Shown: positions 1-5,433 of the stretch, one piece after another | How positions within the stretch are numbered: position 1 is the stretch's first letter | How the letters are laid out: every line of letters starts with the position of its first letter | NCBI GenBank assembly: GCA_003523225.1 | Contig: DPGK01000002.1 | Coordinates: 1-6,916, forward strand | From: Clostridiales bacterium | GTDB lineage: Bacteria > Bacillota > Clostridia > Oscillospirales > CAG-272 | Direction: 5' to 3' | DNA: 6,916 bases | Position numbers and translations under genes: made by a program | Notes under the pieces: generated by a model | Databases searched by the model: none | Seen by the model: the letters and a program-made list of their open reading frames with translations, nothing else | Told to the model about the DNA's origin: nothing

Positions 1-51
1 TTGCTTGATAATGCGGATGTGGGCTATTTCAGCCAATTGAGAAACAAGTGA
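1..51 (+). CDS. 3' end of an upstream gene (partial)
   Basis: Frame 1 is open from the window edge to a TGA at 49-51 and reads LLDNADVGYFSQLRNK; the other two forward frames hit stops within this stretch. The stop lies 8 bases before the ATG at 60, and the Shine-Dalgarno sequence of that next gene overlaps it. This spacing is typical of an operon. Only 16 residues are visible, so no function can be assigned, and an open frame this short could occur by chance. Confidence 0.4.
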   Translation: MLDNADVGYFSQLRNK

Positions 52-59
52 GGTAGTTT

Positions 60-314
60 ATGCTGATAATCTTATCGCAGAGAATTGATACCGATTCCGA
101 TTATTCTGATGAGGTATTTGAAACGTATCATTACCCGTCAAGATACAAAAATCAGATTCACGAAGGAGATACTTTTGTATACTACCAGGGAAACCGTTAT
201 GTAAAAGAACAACGGTATTATTTTGGCGTAGGAACAATAGGACAAATTACCTCTTTCGATGAAGAGAACTATTATGCATCACTCATTAATGTGAGAAAAT
301 GCTCTTTGGAGTGA
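60..314 (+). pseudogene. N-terminal fragment of an EVE/PUA-like domain protein
   Basis: An 84-residue frame starts at the ATG at 60, with GTGAGG at 48-53 as ribosome binding site six bases upstream. The protein opens LIILSQRIDTDSDYSDE, then has a YHYPSRYKNQIHEGD stretch and FVYYQGNR followed by RYYFGVGTIGQI. From memory this order (compact beta-rich domain, YYQGxR, then YYFGxGxIG) resembles the N-terminal EVE/PUA-like module of larger HNH-nuclease or DUF3883-type proteins in defence islands; this is recognition, not a search result. Such proteins continue with a conserved VPIY...LGY...PPWQSS stretch and an effector domain. Here the frame stops just after the last recognisable beta strand (NVRKCSLE), so it is probably truncated near 295-300 where the next gene's sequence begins. 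A stand-alone single-domain protein is the alternative. Confidence 0.55.
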
Positions 315-327
315 AATACAGAGAATT

Positions 328-1176
328 ATGTCAGACCGCGACAGCATTCTCGAATGGGCAGATGTGGACTATCCAGAGGCAGTATTGCCATCAGTATCAA
401 ATGAATCGGTTGTTGATACGGCAAAAACGATTCGTGAATATTTTGAAATGTCCACTCCGCTAAAAAGTAAAAGTGCATATGGGTCAAATCCATTTTCGTA
501 TTATCGGAACATAATAGAACGGAAAAATATAATTGTATCCCAGATTTCCGGTGTTAGTACATCAGAAATGAAGGGTATATCACTTTCCTTTGATGAGTAT
601 CCAATCATTGGCATTAATAACCAGGATTTCGATAATGCTAAAGTATTTTCTCTCTTTCATGAGATTGCCCACATTTTCAGAAGATCATCGTCATTATGCT
701 TAATAGATTTCGATGAAAAGAACGATGCGGAAGAAAAAATATGCGACAGTATTGCAGCAGAAGTATTAATGCCGCGTACTGATTTCATTAAAATTGCACG
801 AGAAATTAAGGGTGTTTCATCAAAGTGGGACCCATACCTGATCGAAAAACTTGGGGGCCGTTTCGGCGTTAGTTCTGTATCGGTGTTAATAAGATTAAGA
901 GAAGTGTCATTGGTGTCAAAGATTGATTATCTCACCCTTTCCAAAGAATTAGAGGACAACTTCAACAATAACAAAGCTTTAATTGAACGAAAGCGAAAAG
1001 AACGAGAATTTAAGGTAAAATATCAGTATGTGTATCTAAACCAGCATGGATATTTGTTCCCGAAAACTATTTTTTATGCCTATTCTTCCGGGAAAATGAC
1101 AATGGGCGAAATGTGTCGAATACTAAACGTAAAAAGCAAGCATATTTCCGGCATTGAACAGGCGGTGATGTATTAA
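328..1176 (+). CDS. ImmA/IrrE (COG2856) family metallopeptidase lacking its XRE domain
   Basis: This 282-residue protein carries the zinc-protease motif HEIAH at residues 111-115, preceded by the typical VFSLF strand. A second motif, AEEKICDSIAAEVLMP (residues 134-149), should supply the third metal ligand (E135 or E136). ImmA/IrrE proteins cleave or release repressors; in XRE-COG2856 fusions paired with PIN or DUF4411 toxins the protein acts as antitoxin and autoregulator. Those fusions normally begin with about 70-100 residues of XRE helix-turn-helix, absent here. The same frame is open upstream only to 295, with no alternative start and no good ribosome binding site at 328. Translation may rely on re-initiation after the stop at 312-314. 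The open frame before 328 (ENALWSEIQRI) reads like native protein, which suggests a 5' truncation. It overlaps the PIN gene by one base. Confidence 0.8.
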   Translation: MSDRDSILEWADVDYPEAVLPSVSNESVVDTAKTIREYFEMSTPLKSKSAYGSNPFSYYRNIIERKNIIVSQISGVSTSEMKGISLSFDEYPIIGINNQDFDNAKVFSLFHEIAHIFRRSSSLCLIDFDEKNDAEEKICDSIAAEVLMPRTDFIKIAREIKGVSSKWDPYLIEKLGGRFGVSSVSVLIRLREVSLVSKIDYLTLSKELEDNFNNNKALIERKRKEREFKVKYQYVYLNQHGYLFPKTIFYAYSSGKMTMGEMCRILNVKSKHISGIEQAVMY

Positions 1177-1643
1177 TGAATAAAGTATATGTTATTGATG
1201 CTAACGCTTTAATTAATGCCGCTCACCAGTATAACATGGCGAAATCTACGTTTTTCCCAGTATGGGAAAAAATAAACAGTATGGTAGAGAGCGGAAATTT
1301 GATAACAAGTGTAGAAATCAAAGATGAATTAAAAGATGAAGACATAGATAACTGGGCAAAACATCATAGCGATATATTTATGCCTTTGACAGAAGAAGTA
1401 CAACGAGAGACGGTAGAAGTATTAAAGAAATATCCCACGTTAATTCAGATAAAGAGTTCTGGAAATTCAAATGGAGATCCTTTCCTAATTGCAACAGCAT
1501 TGCTATATAATGGAATCGTTGTTACAGATGAGAAACTTGGAGATACCAAAAACCAGAAAGCGTATAAAATACCAAATGTTTGCAATGAACTAAACATTGA
1601 GTGGATGGGTTTACGCAATTTTATTGACGAAATCATAGATTGA
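1176..1643 (+). CDS. DUF4411 PIN-like domain protein, probable toxin ribonuclease
   Basis: The 155-residue product begins VYVIDANALINA, the first PIN strand with catalytic D8. It continues with an acidic pair (SVEIKDEL, E47/E51), a GDPFLIATALL helix with D101, and VVTDEK with D118. These four positions match the metal-binding acids of PIN-fold RNases, so the active site looks complete. The length (about 155-165 aa) and the C-terminal run KIPNVCNELNIEWMGLRNF are typical of DUF4411. The start ATG overlaps the stop of the metallopeptidase gene (TAATG), with AGGCGGTGAT just upstream as ribosome binding site, so the two are translationally coupled. Comparative surveys of type II toxin-antitoxin loci pair this family with XRE-COG2856 proteins. 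That the toxin is intact while the partner lacks its HTH is unusual. RNase activity and target are inferred from the fold only. Confidence 0.85.
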   Translation: MNKVYVIDANALINAAHQYNMAKSTFFPVWEKINSMVESGNLITSVEIKDELKDEDIDNWAKHHSDIFMPLTEEVQRETVEVLKKYPTLIQIKSSGNSNGDPFLIATALLYNGIVVTDEKLGDTKNQKAYKIPNVCNELNIEWMGLRNFIDEIID

Positions 1644-1668
1644 TATTACTTCATACTAATCTCTAAAC

Positions 1669-1866
1669 GAACATGTTCACAAGAATCAGGGTCTCAGGGG
1701 ATTCCCTGACAAGTGAACTTTGGGTACAAAGTTCAGTGCTTGTCGAGACGGTGTCGCTGACATGCACTTGAATCTGTGCTCACAGATTCGTTGCTTGTTA
1801 AGACAATACCACATCATAGGCGACAGCCCTTTCCGATCAATTTCGGAGAGGGCTTTTTCCTTTTTC
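1669..1866 (+). ncRNA. Candidate structured RNA with two related hairpin modules
   Basis: After the PIN gene the sequence has no good frame but folds strongly. Module 1: GTCTC (1691-1695) pairs with GAGAC (1745-1749) and encloses two hairpins. One is TCAGGG/CCCTGA with a GATT loop (1694-1709). The other is GACAAG then TGAACTTTG, loop GGTA, CAAAGTTCA, bulged GTG and CTTGTC (1708-1744), 15 base pairs in all. Module 2 keeps the frame CTGACA...GCTTGT..AGAC but carries a different central stem: GAATCTGT/ACAGATTC (1770-1789), closed by GCA/TGC and TGTC/GACA (1752-1805). A palindrome GAACATGTTC (1669-1678) precedes them and a terminator follows. Strand is chosen from the terminator's T-run. It could be a stand-alone RNA, the 3' UTR of the toxin operon, or a DNA-level hairpin site; I recognise no known RNA family. 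Confidence 0.45.
1825..1866 (+). terminator. Rho-independent terminator downstream of the PIN gene
   Basis: AGCCCTTTCCGA (1825-1836) pairs with TCGGAGAGGGCT (1843-1854) over 12 positions with one wobble pair and a six-base loop. It is followed by TTTTTCC and a second T-run. It would end transcription of the metallopeptidase/PIN operon or of the hairpin RNA just upstream. Confidence 0.85.
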
Positions 1867-1902
1867 TTAAATAATTTTTTCTGAAATGGGTCTACGATTC
1901 GG

Positions 1903-1938
1903 GCTTCTCAGTGGGAACAAGTGAAGGGTCAAACCTTC
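1903..1938 (+). repeat. Isolated copy of the array hairpin repeat
   Basis: The stretch CTTCTCAGTGGGAACAAGTG followed by AAGGG is nearly identical to units at 4327-4347 and 4440-4460 of the large array, yet lies 1.2 kb before the array begins. CTTC pairs with GAAG around an AGTGGGAACAAGT interior, and GAAGG (1923-1927) can also pair with CCTTC (1934-1938). It sits directly before the first 16-bp CCTTGACAAC motif. Confidence 0.7.
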
Positions 1939-1944
1939 GCTGTT

Positions 1945-1960
1945 CCTTGACAACCGAATA
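1945..1960 (+). repeat. 16-bp motif CCTTGACAACCGAATA, copy 1
   Basis: It matches copy 2 at 4527-4542 in 15 of 16 bases, and both copies follow an array-type hairpin. It resembles, from memory, the CCTTGAAAACTGAATA-type sequences seen in Firmicutes rRNA operon spacers and leaders, but no rRNA is present here. The internal TTGACA could serve as a -35 element, with only a weak -10 (GATACC, 1970-1975) at 17 bases; TATACT at 1959-1964 is a better -10 but has no good -35. A promoter for the lipoprotein operon may therefore lie here, weakly supported. Confidence 0.55.
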
Positions 1961-2047
1961 TACTCACAAGATACCATCCCCGTCAAATCTGTAAATCCGA
2001 TTTTTGCACATTGGTGTTTTCTTCCGCTTTTCGTTACCATATACGCG

Positions 2048-2055
2048 AAGGGAGG
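2048..2055 (+). promoter_or_regulatory. Ribosome binding site setting the lipoprotein start
   Basis: AAGGGAGG ends eight bases before the ATG at 2064. This selects that start over the in-frame ATG at 2004, which would add 20 residues in front of the signal peptide and has no such site. Confidence 0.8.
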
Positions 2056-2063
2056 CGAAAGCC

Positions 2064-2729
2064 ATGAAGAAAATCATCATCCTGCTGCTGGCGCTTCTGA
2101 TGAGCGCGTGTTCGGCGGTAAAGCCTGCGGAAACCTTGTCAAGTATGCAAACCGAGCCAACGGAAACGACTGTTGCAGATACGCAGGTAACGGAAGTAAC
2201 TGAGGCACCCACCACTAAGGAAACTGAACCGGTCATCGAGACTCCAAAAACGGAGACGACCGAGCCGACCGCCATTGAGCGCCCGGAGCAGAGTCCAGTA
2301 CCGGATACCACAACCGAAACAATGGTGGAAACACCTATTGCTCCGATCAAAGCGGAAACAACAACGGAACCGCCGACAATGCCAAAAACGCCCGCAGAAA
2401 CGGTCAAAGAGGATAAGCCGACAGAGTTGCCGGAAACCGTCGAAACGCCGCCTGAGAGCGCCACAGAGCTGCCGAAAGCGGAGTTCGATGTCAACTACTG
2501 GATCGACTTCGCAAGGTCCTACGCGCTTCAAATCGGGCTTGAAATCGACCCGACGGCGGTGGACTGCTGGGATAACCCGATGACCGCCAACGCCGACTGC
2601 ATTTACCTTGAGCGGGATCTGACGCACCGTCTTGACCGCTACAACCGTGACGACGATATCACCGCGGTGAATATATGGGCGGAAAGTCTCGGAAACGGAA
2701 ACTACTTGATTTACATCGCGTATGCGTAA
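2064..2729 (+). CDS. Thr/Glu/Pro-rich lipoprotein of a mobile element
   Basis: This 221-residue predicted lipoprotein begins MKKIIILLLALLMSAC, with two lysines, a hydrophobic core and a lipobox MSAC whose C16 would be lipidated. Residues 17 to about 138 form a low-complexity linker of Thr, Glu and Pro (repeated TTE, TEPTE and ETP motifs), likely an extended stalk outside the membrane. Residues 139-221 are a compact domain starting FDVNYWIDFARSYA, containing two cysteines (168 and 179) that could form a disulfide, and ending NGNYLIYIAYA. I do not recognise a function; similar lipoproteins with Thr/Pro-rich linkers occur in Clostridia mobile elements. The stop at 2727-2729 overlaps the ribosome binding site of tnpV, so the two form an operon. 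Frame-shifted readings of the Thr-rich region give long spurious open frames on both strands. Confidence 0.8.
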   Translation: MKKIIILLLALLMSACSAVKPAETLSSMQTEPTETTVADTQVTEVTEAPTTKETEPVIETPKTETTEPTAIERPEQSPVPDTTTETMVETPIAPIKAETTTEPPTMPKTPAETVKEDKPTELPETVETPPESATELPKAEFDVNYWIDFARSYALQIGLEIDPTAVDCWDNPMTANADCIYLERDLTHRLDRYNRDDDITAVNIWAESLGNGNYLIYIAYA

Positions 2730-2734
2730 GGAGG
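2728..2734 (+). promoter_or_regulatory. Ribosome binding site setting the tnpV start
   Basis: AAGGAGG overlaps the lipoprotein stop and lies five bases before the ATG at 2740. It rules out the in-frame ATG at 2722, which lies upstream of the site. Confidence 0.85.
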
Positions 2735-2739
2735 AAAAT

Positions 2740-3018
2740 ATGTACAACAGATTTGCAAAGATGCGTCATCGGTATCTGCGTGAGCACAGAAACGGAATCT
2801 ATACCGGAATGTTTCTCGATGGGAAGTTAGAAGACCATCTGAAAGAGATCGGAGAGGCGGCTGGGGAAATGTTTGACCGTCTGGTCGAGCAGATGAAGAA
2901 AGCCGAAGGTGTGACCGAAAAGCTGAAAGCCGAGAATCAAATGGAATGGGTCGGACGGATGAACAGCATCCGCAGCCGAGCCGAGGAGATCGTCCTTAAC
3001 GACCTGATCTACAACTGA
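2740..3018 (+). CDS. tnpV: TnpV family transposon-encoded protein
   Basis: The 92-residue product reads RFAKMRHRYLREHRNGIY, then GKLEDHLKEIGEAAGEMFDR and QMKKAEGVTEKLKAENQM, and ends MNSIRSRAEEIVLNDLIYN. The YLREHR, GVTE.LKA..QMEWV and MNSIR.RAEEI blocks are the hallmark of TnpV, a small all-helical protein of unknown function carried by Tn4451-type elements. Family members often have about 30 extra N-terminal residues (GGTYR...GDYLIPNL); this copy starts after them, and the strong AAGGAGG supports the short start. It is co-transcribed with the lipoprotein and followed by a terminator. Together with the tnpX remnant downstream it identifies the block as Tn4451-related. Confidence 0.85.
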   Translation: MYNRFAKMRHRYLREHRNGIYTGMFLDGKLEDHLKEIGEAAGEMFDRLVEQMKKAEGVTEKLKAENQMEWVGRMNSIRSRAEEIVLNDLIYN

Positions 3019-3036
3019 ATACCTGAAAAGATATAT

Positions 3037-3072
3037 CGTCTGCTTCTGAAAACGAGGCAGGCGCTATTTTTT
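3037..3072 (+). terminator. Rho-independent terminator of the lipoprotein-tnpV operon
   Basis: CGTCTGCTTC (3037-3046) pairs with GAGGCAGGCG (3054-3063) over ten positions, two of them wobbles, with a seven-base loop. CTATTTTTT and further T-runs follow. It closes the operon before the non-coding array. Confidence 0.8.
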
Positions 3073-3161
3073 ATGTTTTTTTCGAAAAAAGGGTGGGCAA
3101 ATTCTGCTTTCAGTCCAAATAAGTGAGAGGAATTTTTTCGAAGTCACAGTTTAGATTCGCC

Positions 3162-3420
3162 CGAAAAAACTTGCGGTATAGGAGCAGGAAGCTTTTTTGA
3201 AAAAGTGTGTCCGTTTTTTGCCCGAAAACGTGCGGTAGAGGGGTGAGAACATTTTTTTGAAAAAGTTTCGGAAAATATGTCGTTTTTCGGCTTCGAAAGT
3301 TGCGGTATAGGGTTGAGGGAAAATTTTTTCAAAAATCGTGTCGTTTTTCAGTTGCAAAAGTTGCTGTAAGGAATTGTAGGAGAAATCCTCGCCGGATAGG
3401 TTGACAAAACGGTCTCCAAA
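3162..3420. repeat. Array sub-type A: four TTGCGGTATAGG units
   Basis: Units begin with CGAAA or CAAAA at 3162, 3223, 3294 and 3355, so spacing is 61, 71 and 61 bases. The shared order is TTGCGGTATAGGG, a GTGAG or TTGAGGG core, ATTTTTTTGAAAAA and TCGTTTTTCG. The fourth unit (TTGCTGTAAGG) is the most diverged. These are the clearest tandem copies in the array. Two short open frames on the minus strand are by-products of this repetition. Confidence 0.75.
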
Positions 3421-3473
3421 TGTGGGTTAAGTGAGCGAAAATTTTTTTGAAAACTACTTAAAAAACTGCCTTT

Positions 3474-3688
3474 CCCACTGGGAATAAGTGAGGGGGTTCA
3501 CAAAATGGCTTTCAAACATGGAGTAAGTGAAGGGGCAATATACGGATTCCAGCACAGTAACAGAATATCAGGAGATTTTTTCAAAAACACCTACTAAAAC
3601 GACCTCTCCCAGTCCGAATAAGTGAGAGGAAAAATTTTTGAAGAATACCCTCAATTTCGTCACTTCCCACTGGGAATAAGTGAGGAGG
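3474..3688. repeat. Array sub-type B: CCCASTGGGAATAAGTGAG units
   Basis: Copies lie at 3474-3495, 3608-3629 and 3666-3688, with weaker ones at 3111-3130, 3421-3436 and 3527-3544. Two more intrude into the sub-type C part at 4327-4347 and 4440-4460, and one lies outside the array at 1903-1928. The interior TCCCAGTGGGA is itself palindromic. It sits inside an outer stem that changes by compensation: CTCTC/GAGAG, CTTCC/GGAGG, CTTC/GAAG. Such covariation suggests that pairing is maintained. Confidence 0.7.
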
Positions 3689-3696
3689 TACTCAAA

Positions 3697-3800
3697 ATGG
3701 CATCACTTTTGATGCCATGAATAGGATTTGGCTCCAAAATGGCGCCGTTTCGGAGCCACGATCCGGGCAGATAACTGAAAATGGCTCCGTTTAGGAGCCA
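3697..3800. repeat. Three GGC-stem hairpins inside the array
   Basis: ATGGCATCA/TGATGCCAT (3697-3718) is a perfect nine-base stem with a CTTT loop. TGGCTCC/GGAGCCA (3729-3758) encloses a GGCGCC palindrome. TGGCTCC/GGAGCCA recurs with a GTTTA loop at 3782-3800. Each is associated with the word AAAATGGC, which also occurs at 3502-3509. They replace the usual hairpin cores between 3690 and 3810. The last could act as a weak minus-strand terminator (TTTT follows it). Confidence 0.65.
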
Positions 3801-3843
3801 AAAACTAAATATTTACGAGAGAAGCGCATAAAAACCGGTTTTT

Positions 3844-4410
3844 CGTGCTCTCCCCCTTGAGGGACAAAAAAATATCATTCAACCCGCAATTTTTGGCGTT
3901 TCTCGATGGCTACCCTTTGAGGGAGAAAAAAATTTTTATCAAAGTGGTTTATTTTTGGCCCTTCTCGATGCCTACCAGATGGGAGAGAAATTTTCAAAAT
4001 CATTCATAAAAATCGAGTTTTCATGCTCTATCCCTTGGAAGGAAAAAATTATTCGAAAAAACTTTATATTTTTCGCGCTCCCGTGCTCCACCCCTTGAGG
4101 GGATCTTTCGGAAATTTCGGAAGCCATTCATAAAATCCGCGTTTTCGTGCTCTACCACTTGAGGGAGAAAAATATTTACGGCAAAGGCGCGGTTTTTGAT
4201 CATCCTCGTTGCCTACCTATTGAGGGAAGAAAAATATATTTTTTCAAAAGGCTTAATTTTTAGTCTTTCTCGTGATCTACCCCTTGAGGGAAGAAAATTG
4301 CAAAACAGACACAACTTTTGACCGCTCCCAGTGGGAACAAGTGAAGGAATATTCAAAACAGGGGTGAAAAAACTGGCTTCTCGCTGCCTACTCTTTGAGG
4401 GAAGAAAATT
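3844..4410. repeat. Array sub-type C: CGTGCTCTACCCCTTGAGGGA units
   Basis: Nine copies start near 3844, 3904, 3964, 4022, 4082, 4146, 4206, 4268 and 4380; a sub-type B unit replaces one at 4327. Each has TTTCTCG(T/A)G, a CTACC arm, a TTGA loop, GGGA and then GAAAA. A YACC/GGG inner stem is closed by TTTCTC/GAGAAA-like arms. Core spacing ranges from about 58 to 64 bases. The minus-strand open frames here (around 4021-4203 and 4213-4431) are repeat by-products with no ribosome binding site seen. Confidence 0.7.
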
Positions 4411-4526
4411 TTTTTGAGAATGACTCCCCAAACGGCCTCTCTCAGTGGGAATAAGTGAAGAGAAAAAATTTTCGGCAGGACCCTAAAAAACATCCTCTCT
4501 CATTCCTCACATTATGAGGATATGTA

Positions 4527-4542
4527 CCTTGACAACTGAATA
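4527..4542 (+). repeat. 16-bp motif CCTTGACAACTGAATA, copy 2
   Basis: It differs from copy 1 (1945-1960) by one base and marks the right end of the hairpin array: the last hairpin-like core (CCTCACATTATGAGG, 4505-4519) lies eight bases upstream. No -10 element is found at a suitable distance, so a shared promoter role is unlikely. With copy 1 it brackets the lipoprotein, tnpV and array block. Confidence 0.6.
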
Positions 4543-4602
4543 AAGAGTCCGAGTTCCATGACTGTGCGATGACCTCGAAAGAGCGAGCGCGGCGACGCTG
4601 CG

Positions 4603-5406
4603 GTGAGATCCCGGGGTAGGCATACAAAAGGGGCGAGGAAAAGCGGTGCTTACTCCGCTATAAGTAATTTCAGCTGCTCCAACTATGTAAAAGACTACCG
4701 CGGTACCTGCCTCACCCGCCACTATATCCGCGCCGATGCGGTGGAAGCGGTGGTGGAAATGGAGCTGCGGCGGCTTGCCGAATACCTCGTTGCCGATGAA
4801 AACCGCTTTGCCGAAATTCTTGCCCGTAAGAGCAACAAGCAGTATGAGAGCGAAAAGAAAACGCTGTCATCCGAGCTTCGCAAATCGGAAATGCGTATCG
4901 AGATGCTCCCGAAGCTGCTGAAAAAGCTCTATGAGGACAAGCTGGAAGGCAAAACCTCGGAGGAGGATTATAATATCCTCTCCCGTGAGTATGCCGACGA
5001 GCGCGAGCAGTTAAATAAGAAAATCCTAAGTCTGCGCAGGAAGCTGACGGAAATGAATGAACGGGAAAGCGAGCGTAAAGAATTCATCCGCGCCATCCGC
5101 AAGTTCATGGAAATGAGGACGCTGACCAAGCAGGTACTCAACGAGCTCATCGACCACATCGACGTGTACGAGGTACAGGGTACGGGCAAAAACAAGACCC
5201 AGCGTCTTGTCATCTACTACAAGTTCGTTGGGTATCTGGACATCGACCCCACGCAGTGCCATCCGAACTACACCGCCGATATCCGCGAGGGCGTTGCCGT
5301 GGAGTATGTTTCCTGTGAGCCGTCGGAGGGAATGAAAGAATTATTCCCGGAGGAGTACGGCGTGGATGATGATTCTTTTGAGGAAGAAGAAACGGAGCAG
5401 GCGTAA
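4603..5406 (+). pseudogene. tnpX: Large serine recombinase (TnpX type), C-terminal remnant
   Basis: The frame, open from 4573, can be read from a GTG at 4603 without a ribosome binding site (267 residues). Homology seems to begin near SNFSCSNYVKDYRGTC (from residue 21). That is the second half of the recombinase zinc ribbon, with C25 and C36 but no first CxxC pair. TRHYIRADAVEAVV and a long charged coiled coil (about residues 75-160) follow. Then comes a DUF4368-like domain (about 165-235, ELIDHIDVYEVQGTG and RLVIYYKFVGYLDID) and an acidic tail. The serine catalytic domain and DNA-binding recombinase domain, about 300 residues in Tn4451 TnpX, are missing. It cannot recombine DNA, but a dominant or regulatory product is not excluded. 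The coding frame is clean to its TAA. The 60 GC-rich bases before it (4569-4640) are not recognised. Confidence 0.85.
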
Positions 5407-5417
5407 ACCTGCTCCGT
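5392..5417. terminator. Bidirectional terminator between tnpX remnant and MATE gene
   Basis: ACGGAGCAGG (5392-5401) pairs perfectly with CCTGCTCCGT (5408-5417) around a six-base loop that contains the recombinase stop codon. Read on the minus strand it is followed by TTTCTTCTTCC, so it chiefly serves the MATE transcript. On the plus strand no T-run follows. Confidence 0.7.
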
Positions 5418-5433
5418 ACATAAGGGTTTCAAA

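Larger units (their letters stand above)
3105..4525. repeat. Degenerate tandem array of about 60-bp hairpin units
   Basis: This 1.4-kb stretch has no credible gene. A core of the form AAGTGAG or TTGAGGG, followed by an A-run and T-run such as AAAATTTTTTTGAAAA, recurs about every 60 bases. Cores lie near 3121, 3181, 3243, 3313, 3374, 3430, 3486, 3536, 3620, 3680, 3857, 3917, 3977, 4035, 4095, 4159, 4220, 4284, 4341, 4395, 4453 and 4513. Each core sits in a small imperfect stem, for example CCTCTC/GAGAGG (3603-3629), CCCC-TTGA-GGGG (4091-4102) or TTTCTC/GAGAAA (3900-3926). About 15-25 bases between units are not conserved. Three sub-types are grouped by region and listed separately. The array is too degenerate for a functional CRISPR. 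An A-tract-phased protein-binding array, a multi-hairpin RNA or a decayed minisatellite all fit; none is shown. Confidence 0.75.

Noticed and set aside
38..57. Array-like word AAACAAGTGAGG before the first gene
   Set aside because: It resembles the AATAAGTGAGG core, but it is a single short match explained by the stop codon and ribosome binding site there, with no stem or A/T block.
1691..1810. Integron attC sites
   Set aside because: The bulged hairpins recall attC, but no proper GTTRRRY/RYYYAAC pair is found (GTTAAGA fails the last position) and there is no integrase or cassette pattern.
2139..2747. Long open frame on the minus strand opposite the lipoprotein (and others at 1964-2494 minus and 2275-2583 plus)
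   Set aside because: These come from the low-complexity Thr/Glu/Pro codons read in other frames: products are Arg/Cys- or Ser/Val-biased. The lipoprotein frame has a clear ribosome binding site, signal peptide and lipobox.
3144..4431. Short minus-strand open frames in the array
   Set aside because: They start at arbitrary points in repeats, have no ribosome binding site, and give low-complexity Phe/Lys/Ser products.
3105..4525. CRISPR array
   Set aside because: The 60-bp periodicity is CRISPR-like, but repeats are too divergent from unit to unit, the A/T blocks between them are also conserved, unit types are mixed, and no cas gene is present in the window.
4527..4557. Promoter at the second TTGACA motif
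   Set aside because: No -10-like hexamer lies 16-18 bases downstream, and no well-formed gene follows it.
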